Below are positions 56,691 to 62,546 of a stretch of 62,546 nucleotides of DNA, one piece after another. The position numbers were made by a program, and so were the translations under genes. The DNA is from a virus. The notes below the pieces were generated by a model that did not search any database, was not told the DNA's origin, and saw nothing but the letters and a program-made list of their open reading frames with translations. The number at the start of each line of letters is the position of its first letter. Position 1 is the stretch's first letter. The stretch is taken from positions 1-62,546 of the IMG/VR virus record IMGVR_UViG_3300009551_000015; one strand, 5' to 3'.

Positions 56691-57982
56691 CGCTCCCTTT
56701 CCTCAAATCTCTGATATCTCGGCATGAACAGCATGTCTCTGGCGATATTTCTGCGGCCGTCTCGCTGCTTGGGCAGCATGAAGTCGATTGCGATCATGTC
56801 GCTATCCGTCTGGTCCTCGCGGTGCAGAAACCAAACCCCGTTCGCGTGATTCTCGATGTCGCCAGATTCCTTCAGGTCGGAGAGTTCCGGCTTACGCTTG
56901 GTGCCGCCTTCCTTCTGCCGGCTGAACTGCGACAGGAGCAAAACTGGTACTTGAAAGTCTGTCGCCAGCATCTTCAATCCCCAAGCGTTAGCTCCGACAG
57001 CTTGCGCGCGGTTATCGTGTCGTCCTGAATTGCCGAGCAGTTGCAGGTAGTCCACAATCACGTGGTCAACGCGACTCTTCAGGCGGCGCCGCCTAACTGA
57101 TGCGTGGATGGCTTGAACGGTGGTCGCTGACGTGTCGAAGTAAATCGGCGAATCGTAGAGTTCCTGCGCCGCCCGTTGTAGGTTTCGGCGCTCTTCATCG
57201 TCCAGGGAGTTCGCCTTGCCTTTTTCCGAGTCGACCATGGCCAATTGGTAACAGGCTTTCTGAAACAGCGCTTGCTTGCCAACCTCAAGCGAAAATATCG
57301 CGACGCCTTGGCCTCTGCGGGCCACGCTAACCGCATGCTGGAGCATTGCCGATGTTTTCCCCGTGCTGGTGTGCCCGGCGAGCACCCAGAGTTCCGCAGG
57401 CAGCATTCCACATGTCCACTGATTGAGCCACGACCACGGAAACAGCAACCCACGGTCTTTGCGCGCGGCCATGAGGCGTTCCAGCCCAACCTCATCAACC
57501 AGTTCACTGGCGCTTTGCAGCCCGCCATTCGACTCGCGCGGTACAAGCTCCGTAGCGAGTGAGCCGAAACTTTCGAGGATCGCCTGCGGGTTCTCGGAGC
57601 CGTCGATACATCGCGATGCAATGTTCCGGCATGCGTAGATGATCTGGCGTAAGAGCGTCTTGTCCTTGACCGCCTGCACGTAGTTGCCTAGAGATGGCAG
57701 CCGCGGCATGTTTTCGTCAAGGCCGTTCAGGAACGTGAACGTTAGCCCAAGGTTTCGATTTTCCGCTTCTTGGTGAACACTTATGCGATCAGTGCCTTTC
57801 CCCGCATCGTACAGGTGGCACAAGACTTCCCACGTTCGCTTGTGGTCCTGCGTGCTGAAGTCTTCGGCGGTCAGCAGAGGCCGTATCTCGTGCAGCATGG
57901 AGCCGTCGATCATCGCTGAGCCGAGTATCATTCGCTCGCAATCGATCGCAACTGGCAGACCCTTGGTTTCTATTTTGGTCAT
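56687..57982 (-). CDS. dnaB: Replicative DnaB-type helicase
   Basis: 431 aa. N-terminal domain (AIDCERMILGSAMIDGSMLH) followed by the RecA-like ATPase with Walker A at 203-210 (GHTSTGKT), Walker B/DnaB signature at 308-316 (VIVDYLQLL) and the PELSDLKESGDIENHAN arginine-finger region. Unwinds DNA at the phage fork. Preceded by the DUF1376 protein, probably its loader. Coupled by ATGA. No good ribosome site of its own. Confidence 0.93.
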   Translation of the reverse strand: MTKIETKGLPVAIDCERMILGSAMIDGSMLHEIRPLLTAEDFSTQDHKRTWEVLCHLYDAGKGTDRISVHQEAENRNLGLTFTFLNGLDENMPRLPSLGNYVQAVKDKTLLRQIIYACRNIASRCIDGSENPQAILESFGSLATELVPRESNGGLQSASELVDEVGLERLMAARKDRGLLFPWSWLNQWTCGMLPAELWVLAGHTSTGKTSAMLQHAVSVARRGQGVAIFSLEVGKQALFQKACYQLAMVDSEKGKANSLDDEERRNLQRAAQELYDSPIYFDTSATTVQAIHASVRRRRLKSRVDHVIVDYLQLLGNSGRHDNRAQAVGANAWGLKMLATDFQVPVLLLSQFSRQKEGGTKRKPELSDLKESGDIENHANGVWFLHREDQTDSDMIAIDFMLPKQRDGRRNIARDMLFMPRYQRFEERER

Positions 57983-57988
57983 GGGAGG

Positions 57989-58792
57989 TTATCGCAGGTA
58001 GTTGTAAATCGTCCCTTGTATTTCAGTCTTGGATGGAGGCGAATCACGCGCTTTCGGCCAATCGGATTCCCATTTATCACGCGCACAATCGTGCAGCCAG
58101 TTAGCCGGGTTCTTTGGTGACCGTGCGCCTCGATCAGATGCCAAGTACCTATCCAGACAAGCGAACACCTTTGTCTCATTCTGGGTAGTGACGAGCCCAT
58201 CCCACACACCGAACGCTATCTGCTGGTTGTCCTTGACCGGGTAGCGATCCCAGAATTCCTTGAACCTGTCGCTGGATGTCTCGGTCGACTTCACAACTTT
58301 CAATCCAGCAGTTTTTTCGTGGACGCTCTTTTCAGTTTTAACTTCAGACTCAGATACAAACACAGATACAGCGCCCGCCTGCGCGTGTTGTGGGTCGATC
58401 GCGTTTGAAACAGAACGCGAATCGTTCGCGTGAAATTCGCGATCGCGTTTTCCACGCGTAGCGTTCGCGTTTCCAACGCGTTTGTTCTTCTCGCTCTTGT
58501 CGAGCGCTGCGTTACGCTCTTCTTCCTGTCTCCTGTTGACGATACGCGACAAATCATCAACCTGAGGTTTAAACATCTTGGAGACGCGCGGCCAAACCTT
58601 GTCCAGATATTCGCGCTCAACCTTCATAATTCGCGAGATCTCATCCGGGTCGGAGGGTAGGCCATTGTTAAGCCATGCGCGGTTAAGGCAGCGATGGAAG
58701 AAACCTAACTCTAGGTCATTTAGAGCGGAGTATGCCTCGTCGGTTTCGGCGTCGGCAGGATACCACCGGAAGTACGGGAGTGCCTTAGCCAT
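57989..58792 (-). CDS. DUF1376 replication-initiator-like protein
   Basis: 267 aa. ALPYFRWYPADAETDEAYSA, LELGFFHRCLNRAWLNNGLP and DEISRIMK are the N-terminal winged-helix DUF1376 signature, found in phage replication operons next to DnaB. The C-terminus has a charged linker and a FWDRYPVKDNQQIAFGVWDG helical domain that could load helicase or bind origin DNA. 6 bp separates it from the helicase gene. Confidence 0.85.
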   Translation of the reverse strand: MAKALPYFRWYPADAETDEAYSALNDLELGFFHRCLNRAWLNNGLPSDPDEISRIMKVEREYLDKVWPRVSKMFKPQVDDLSRIVNRRQEEERNAALDKSEKNKRVGNANATRGKRDREFHANDSRSVSNAIDPQHAQAGAVSVFVSESEVKTEKSVHEKTAGLKVVKSTETSSDRFKEFWDRYPVKDNQQIAFGVWDGLVTTQNETKVFACLDRYLASDRGARSPKNPANWLHDCARDKWESDWPKARDSPPSKTEIQGTIYNYLR

Positions 58793-59483
58793 TCGCCTCC
58801 CTCTCTTTCAGATAAGCCGCGCGAAACTCATCTGGTGTTGAGATCATGGAATCCACCAACTTCGCAGATTGGCGCAATCGGCCGACGGCGTTTCGAATAG
58901 CAATTTGTTGATTGAATAAGTGGTCGGATAAACGAAGTTCACAGGTCGCCCATTCCCCACTATTGAAGCCGTGAATGCTGATTTTCCCGTCGCAGACTTC
59001 TATGGACTCAGAATGCGTACACTCTCGTAAGCACCTATCGCAATACTCCAAGAAGACGCCTGACGGCGCCCATGCTAGGCAGATATGGCACCATGCGATA
59101 CATGCGTCTGAAAGAATGTGACTTCCGTTGCACCAAAAGAACTTGGCGTGATCAGGCCCGATTGTCAGGTAAGATCCGCAATTACGAAGTCTGCTGCTGT
59201 CAACGCCTCCTGAATCCAATAAATCCCTGAAGCCTTGGATTTGCTGGCGTCCCTTTTCAGAATCATAGCCCCTGCACTCCACTATGCAGCGGAACTCTGG
59301 TAGCCAGAAATCCGGCCGGTAAGCCACGCCATTCGGAAGCATGATGCTCTCTGGCTCGTACTCCCACTTCCAGCCCAGAGTGTCGAATAGAAGCGCACAC
59401 TGCGCCTCCATGCGGCTCCTGAGTTGGATGCCATTGTAGGTCGTCGGTATTGCTTGGAAAGGTGCATCGGTCGTTTGGTTCAT
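58785..59483 (-). CDS. PD-(D/E)XK endonuclease-like protein
   Basis: 232 aa. RSRMEAQCALLFDTLGWKWE, YEPESIMLPNGVAYRPDFWL, PEFRCIVECRG: the E-x-x-x, RPDFWLP and VE-x-x-G triad of small phage endonucleases. Cys-rich middle (IAWCHICLAWAPSG ... YCDRCLREC) suggests a zinc element. The ribosome site lies in a GC-rich hairpin (59489-59513). Overlaps the replication gene by 8 bp. Confidence 0.75.
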   Translation of the reverse strand: MNQTTDAPFQAIPTTYNGIQLRSRMEAQCALLFDTLGWKWEYEPESIMLPNGVAYRPDFWLPEFRCIVECRGYDSEKGRQQIQGFRDLLDSGGVDSSRLRNCGSYLTIGPDHAKFFWCNGSHILSDACIAWCHICLAWAPSGVFLEYCDRCLRECTHSESIEVCDGKISIHGFNSGEWATCELRLSDHLFNQQIAIRNAVGRLRQSAKLVDSMISTPDEFRAAYLKEREANG

Positions 59484-59720
59484 TTAAAGCCCCCTCACTT
59501 GAGGCTTCGGGGCAGGGTGACGAAGTGAGCGCCACCCTGTGAATCCCCGATATTCACGGTCCCTATCCCCGGGGATCAGCCGAGGAAACAAGACCAAGAA
59601 CAATTTTAGCTTATCATTGGGTACTTCCGCTACAATTCCACACAACAACTTCGCGGCAAAAAGCCACAAGTAGCGGAGCCCGGCGTGGCAAGACCTGCTG
59701 TTTTGGGGTCCCATGGCAAG
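59484..59720. promoter_or_regulatory. 237-bp control gap with CCACAAGTAGCGG and leader hairpin
   Basis: No gene. CCACAAGTAGCGG at 59664-59676 matches the early operator sequence, and GTAGCGGAA occurs on the minus strand at 59625-59633. An AT-rich stretch (59600-59640) might carry the leftward promoter for the replication genes. GCCCC/GGGGC pairing at 59489-59513 covers the ribosome site of the downstream gene. Confidence 0.5.
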
Positions 59721-60089
59721 CTATTTGGCTTTCGCCCTCCCCCGACCACCAGCCCGCTTCTTCTTAGCATTCTGCCGATAGAAGCGCTCTTTCTTGCGCC
59801 GATCCGCGGCGAACACGCAAACGTCGCAGGTGCAGCCCGTGCGACTGGCACCGATCGTGCCGTGGATGAGCTCCCCGGTGCGCCGGCTGTAGCTTGGGCA
59901 CGGCTTGCCCTCCGGTTGCGCCAGTATCTCCGCTATCTGCTCGGGCGTGAGTTTGGCTCGGGGCGTGTCTACTGGCCGCTTACAGAGTGCGTTGAGTTGC
60001 TCCCAATCGACGGGATCGTACTCAGGAGCTCGCGATGCGACGCGATACTGCGGATCGAGGCGAATGATGCGGCGGGCAGGGTTTATCAT
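59721..60089 (-). CDS. Basic protein with HGT...GCxCxxC unit
   Basis: 122 aa from ATG at 60087-60089 (ATGA overlap). AKLTPEQIAEILAQPEGKPC is a typical helical adaptor, then HGTIGASRTGCTCDVCVFAA, related to the duplicated Cys-rich protein at 11310-11537, and a strongly basic tail (KKKRAGGRGRAKAK). Likely DNA- or RNA-binding. Function unknown. Confidence 0.6.
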   Translation of the reverse strand: MINPARRIIRLDPQYRVASRAPEYDPVDWEQLNALCKRPVDTPRAKLTPEQIAEILAQPEGKPCPSYSRRTGELIHGTIGASRTGCTCDVCVFAADRRKKERFYRQNAKKKRAGGRGRAKAK

Positions 60090-60946
60090 TCGCATAACCC
60101 ATACTTGCTTTCGCAAGCCTCTCGCTCATGGAGGACCGGGAAAAGATCCTGCCGCCCACCTCGTGCTGTCATGGCCCACCGAACAACATCACGCACTCCT
60201 ACCGTTCGTGGCATCCCTGGGATACGAATGGCATAGAAAAAAGTGCGCCCTGTTTTTATCTCCCACGCTTCCACTTTGTCGATCATCGCAGGGAAACGAA
60301 TTGCCCAATTTGTGATATCGTCTTTCCCGCTATTAACGCACGGCGCACAACCTACGCGGTCAAACCCAAACATGTACAACTCGTTAAATTTCTCACCATG
60401 CGCCTTTACATATTCAAAGCACATGGGCTTAGTCCAGTCAAAGAGAACCGCAAATAACTCGCAATCAAACCAGTCATCCCAACGCTGAAACGGCGTATGT
60501 TTACGAGCGTCCGATTCGTCGCGGCGGACTCCGGTATAGCGGCAGTAGGTTTGCCCTTCGTATTTTCCCCCCAGCCCGAACATCATATCAAGCCATCGCT
60601 TTTGTGGATTGAGATTCAGTATTTCGTTACAAAACTGAGCTACACGACTTGGGAAACGCCCCTTAATAGCGGCCATCGTCGGGAAGTCAAGCGCTGATCC
60701 TCCGTCATAGCCTCGTTTTTCAGCGATTCCCTCCGTTTTCCACATATCGGAAACGATGGCGTTGACTCGCTCTACTGGGTGGATATTTTCGCTGTACCAT
60801 TCGACGAACTCAACAGTAAGTGGATGCTCGTTCCCGCCAGCGTCGGAATTGGTCAGAATAACGTCTTCGGATGGGAACCGATTCAGCACCCATCGCGCGC
60901 ACGCCTGAGAGTCAATACCGCCAGAAAAACCTACGATATGTTTCAC
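60086..60946 (-). CDS. PAPS-reductase-like / PP-loop ATPase
   Basis: 286 aa. The alpha-hydrolase PP-loop motif is at 7-14 (FSGGIDSQ) followed by ARWVLNRFPSEDVILTNSDA, a C-terminal GCAPCVNSGKDDITNWAIRF segment and conserved Cys. This type of PAPS-reductase domain protein is common in phages and related to DndC. Substrate (sulfur transfer, nucleotide adenylation) cannot be told from the sequence. Confidence 0.85.
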   Translation of the reverse strand: MKHIVGFSGGIDSQACARWVLNRFPSEDVILTNSDAGGNEHPLTVEFVEWYSENIHPVERVNAIVSDMWKTEGIAEKRGYDGGSALDFPTMAAIKGRFPSRVAQFCNEILNLNPQKRWLDMMFGLGGKYEGQTYCRYTGVRRDESDARKHTPFQRWDDWFDCELFAVLFDWTKPMCFEYVKAHGEKFNELYMFGFDRVGCAPCVNSGKDDITNWAIRFPAMIDKVEAWEIKTGRTFFYAIRIPGMPRTVGVRDVVRWAMTARGGRQDLFPVLHEREACESKYGLCE

Positions 60947-61134
60947 CGCTTCTCCCCCTTGGTAAACGTGTGGTACGGGATCAAGTCAGGCCCATGCTCC
61001 TGTGGCGCGGGCGGTACGGGCGGCCTCTGGTCGGGCGGAACGCACCAGACTCCTTCCGACATCAGGATGCGAACAGGCGGGCCGTCTCCGGTCAGCTTCT
61101 GCACGGGCTGTTCTCTATTCCACTGATCTTTCAT
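60943..61134 (-). CDS. Small hypothetical protein
   Basis: 63 aa from ATG at 61132-61134 (ATGA overlap). Pro-rich centre (VWCVPPDQRPPVPPAPQEHG). Overlaps the PAPS-like start by 4 bp. Confidence 0.55.
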   Translation of the reverse strand: MKDQWNREQPVQKLTGDGPPVRILMSEGVWCVPPDQRPPVPPAPQEHGPDLIPYHTFTKGEKR

Positions 61135-61391
61135 TCTGCAACCACCTTGTGGAAATATTCGTAGCAATAATCACTGGACAGGGGACGCGATTTGCTGTAC
61201 TTTGCAACCTGCCCCAGATAATCTTCCTCCGTGGTATATCCTTTGACGACAACCGGGAAGCCGTACGGATTGCCATATCCATCTACGACCTTTTCCAAGA
61301 CCGCACCAACTGGATGCTGCGAGTGGTGAGCAATTACGATGTAGCCCTGTTCATCGATGATCCGCTGGAGAGCACGTGCAACTTTTATCAT
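61131..61391 (-). CDS. Hypothetical protein
   Basis: 86 aa from ATG at 61389-61391 (ATGA overlap). IKVARALQRIIDEQGYIVIA, VVKGYTTEEDYLGQVAKYS: mixed alpha/beta. No family recognised. Confidence 0.55.
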   Translation of the reverse strand: MIKVARALQRIIDEQGYIVIAHHSQHPVGAVLEKVVDGYGNPYGFPVVVKGYTTEEDYLGQVAKYSKSRPLSSDYCYEYFHKVVAE

Positions 61392-61627
61392 TTCCACCTC
61401 GATGCGAACTTTGTGTCAAGCCGCTGCTTTTGCCCCGGGACTTCGACCTTGCCCGGGATCACCTGCAGCCAGTCAAGGCCGTAATCTGCCGTGCGCCCCA
61501 CATCCCACCGAACTGTAGCGACGCTCGCGCAGACCGATAGAACGGTGCCAGTGGAGCGGTCGAACAAGGGGTCGATGCGCTGCAGCTTCGCGTCGGTGGA
61601 TAGCTGGACTCGGCAGCCGGGTGTCAT
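61388..61627 (-). CDS. Small beta-rich hypothetical protein
   Basis: 79 aa from ATG at 61625-61627 (ATGA overlap). PGCRVQLSTDAKLQRIDPLF, TGTVLSVCASVATVRWDVGR: SH3-like or KOW-like barrel. Function unknown. Confidence 0.55.
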   Translation of the reverse strand: MTPGCRVQLSTDAKLQRIDPLFDRSTGTVLSVCASVATVRWDVGRTADYGLDWLQVIPGKVEVPGQKQRLDTKFASRWK

Positions 61628-62079
61628 GGGCGCACCACCTTGAAGCGCTCGACGATTTTGCGATGTCTTTTTCCATGGCACTCAGAACACATCCACTCAA
61701 CATCTAAAGGCCTCATGTAATCGACGTGATGTGCATGGATACCAAGGTCAACCGTTCCACATAACGGGCATTCTTTTGGGCGAACGAGAAATCCAAGTTC
61801 TATGGCTCGGTTTGCTAATGCCCTTGCTCGACACTCAAGGGATTTTCCTCTGACGCGGGATCTCAGCATCTCTCTTTCCCGCACCTCTTGCCTCGTAGCG
61901 TAACCAGATTTTCTATGCCAATCGCGATTATAATTCCGATGATTGTCTACATCACGAGACATCATTGAGCAAATACAGTGGCATTTCTTGCATTGCGACT
62001 TGAGCCCATCAGGAGTTCGTTTGTCTTTATAAAACTCCTCCACGATTTTCTCAATCTTGCATGCGCTGCATCTCTTCAC
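61624..62079 (-). CDS. HNH endonuclease-like protein with N-terminal zinc ribbon
   Basis: 151 aa. KRCSACKIEKIVEEFYKDKR, then SQCKKCHCICS, and a C-terminal HNH: CPLCGTVDLGIHAHHVDYMR, WMCSECHGKRH. May be a homing-type or restriction-type HNH protein. Stop overlaps the HNH-downstream gene, start overlaps the ASCH stop (ATGA). Confidence 0.82.
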   Translation of the reverse strand: MKRCSACKIEKIVEEFYKDKRTPDGLKSQCKKCHCICSMMSRDVDNHRNYNRDWHRKSGYATRQEVREREMLRSRVRGKSLECRARALANRAIELGFLVRPKECPLCGTVDLGIHAHHVDYMRPLDVEWMCSECHGKRHRKIVERFKVVRP

Positions 62080-62546
62080 AAGACCCTCCTGAAACTTATT
62101 ACCCAGCAGAATGGATTCGATTTCCAGGGATGTTTCTCGCCGTAGATGGAGTCCCAGAGGTCATGAAAAGCCGCACGGTAAGCGATGCTCTGCCCTGGCC
62201 TCAGTTCTCCGTCAGGCTGCAAGTCGGCTGCGAACCAAGGCATTACTCCCTCGGCCTGCGCATCGGCCTCAGTGATGTCCTGCAGCCGCTCAACCCTCAC
62301 CTCGGTCAGTTCTAAGGTGAGGCGAGAAGCCCATCGCGGCATGTGGATTGACGGACGCCAACCGTATTTGTAGGATGGGTACTCTCCGCTTTGAACGTCC
62401 GTATACTTGCCCAAACCGAACGTCGTGCTGCCGCTTTTCGGGAAGCACTCGCTAAACCCAGAAGCCTGCAAAATCCGACCGTGGTACATAAAACTTCGAT
62501 CTTCACCGTGGCCACACCAGCAACCACATACCCCATCAGCGTCGTA
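62076..62546 (-). CDS. ASCH-domain-like phage protein, C-terminal part (repeat-end copy)
   Basis: The 3' part of the gene that starts at 375 and crosses the map origin. Here 157 codons are present, of which 41 are in the terminal repeat. PSIHMPRWASRLTLELTEVR and VERLQDITEADAQAEGV are the diagnostic C-terminal half of this phage ASCH-type family, followed by YRAAFHDLWDSIYGEKHPWK. Its stop overlaps the start of the downstream HNH gene. Confidence 0.85.
   Translation of the reverse strand, partial: YDADGVCGCWCGHGEDRSFMYHGRILQASGFSECFPKSGSTTFGLGKYTDVQSGEYPSYKYGWRPSIHMPRWASRLTLELTEVRVERLQDITEADAQAEGVMPWFAADLQPDGELRPGQSIAYRAAFHDLWDSIYGEKHPWKSNPFCWVISFRRVL
62424..62546. repeat. Terminal direct repeat, right copy
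   Basis: Exact 123-bp copy of 1-123, the assembly overlap of a circular map. Confidence 0.97.

Noticed and set aside
59484-59714. 76-aa minus frame in the intergenic gap
   Set aside because: No ribosome site, Arg/Leu/Pro-rich random composition, and it would cover the operator-like motif.

Overview
The window is one complete, circularly mapping genome of a temperate siphovirus. Bases 1-123 are repeated exactly at 62424-62546, so the unique map is 62,423 bp and one gene (ASCH-type protein) runs across the linear ends. Integrase, an excisionase-like protein, a Cro-like regulator, HK97-type head genes, a long tape measure and a lambda J-like tail hub show a temperate, long-tailed phage or prophage. 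The host is probably an Acidobacteriota or similar soil Gram-negative. This is inferred from a rightward secreted protein (15802-16263) that resembles a family I associate with Acidobacteria, and from several signal peptides ending in Ala-Gln. No host marker gene is present.

Layout: almost everything is transcribed leftward (minus strand). A divergent control region at 13471-13563 starts the leftward early block and a short rightward block. Leftward from 13470 lie a Cro-like regulator and a tightly overlapped chain of very small genes (12.9-10.7 kb), then recombination genes (ERF annealing protein, YqaJ exonuclease; 10.5-9.0 kb) and two small Ala/Pro-rich proteins. Next come two conserved unknown genes, each preceded by a striking 5-nt-period GG repeat (5.3-7.0 kb), then a VRR-NUC nuclease, an ABA-sandwich protein, a DUF1737 protein, Xis, Int and a probable attP (1.6-1.8 kb). 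The block continues through the map origin into 62.4-53 kb: ASCH protein, HNH protein, PAPS-reductase-like protein, PD-(D/E)XK protein, DUF1376 replication protein, DnaB helicase, a radical SAM protein, and a LuxR-type DNA-binding protein next to an HNH protein.

Late genes run from 51.98 kb to 16.3 kb: TerS, TerL, portal, protease, major capsid, a four-gene GT2 glycosyltransferase cassette, head-tail connectors, tail terminator, a Tat-signal-like protein, tail tube, two chaperones, gp10-like protein, tape measure, hub and long adhesins. Lysis and membrane genes follow (24.4-21.8 kb), then a set of adhesin-like proteins that carry N-terminal signal peptides. The rightward block (13.56-16.26 kb) holds two coupled small genes, an 830-bp noncoding stretch with a possible switching RNA, and probable lysogenic-conversion genes.

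Three small plus-strand genes (34629, 43470, 54109) interrupt the leftward operons. The most unusual features are the GG-pentamer regions around a possibly RAMP-like protein, exported tail-type proteins, covarying leader hairpins on the capsid and tail-tube genes, a repeated CTACAAGTAGCGG motif at control regions, and mutually exclusive helices at 14193-14269. I saw no tRNA, rRNA, CRISPR array or IS element.
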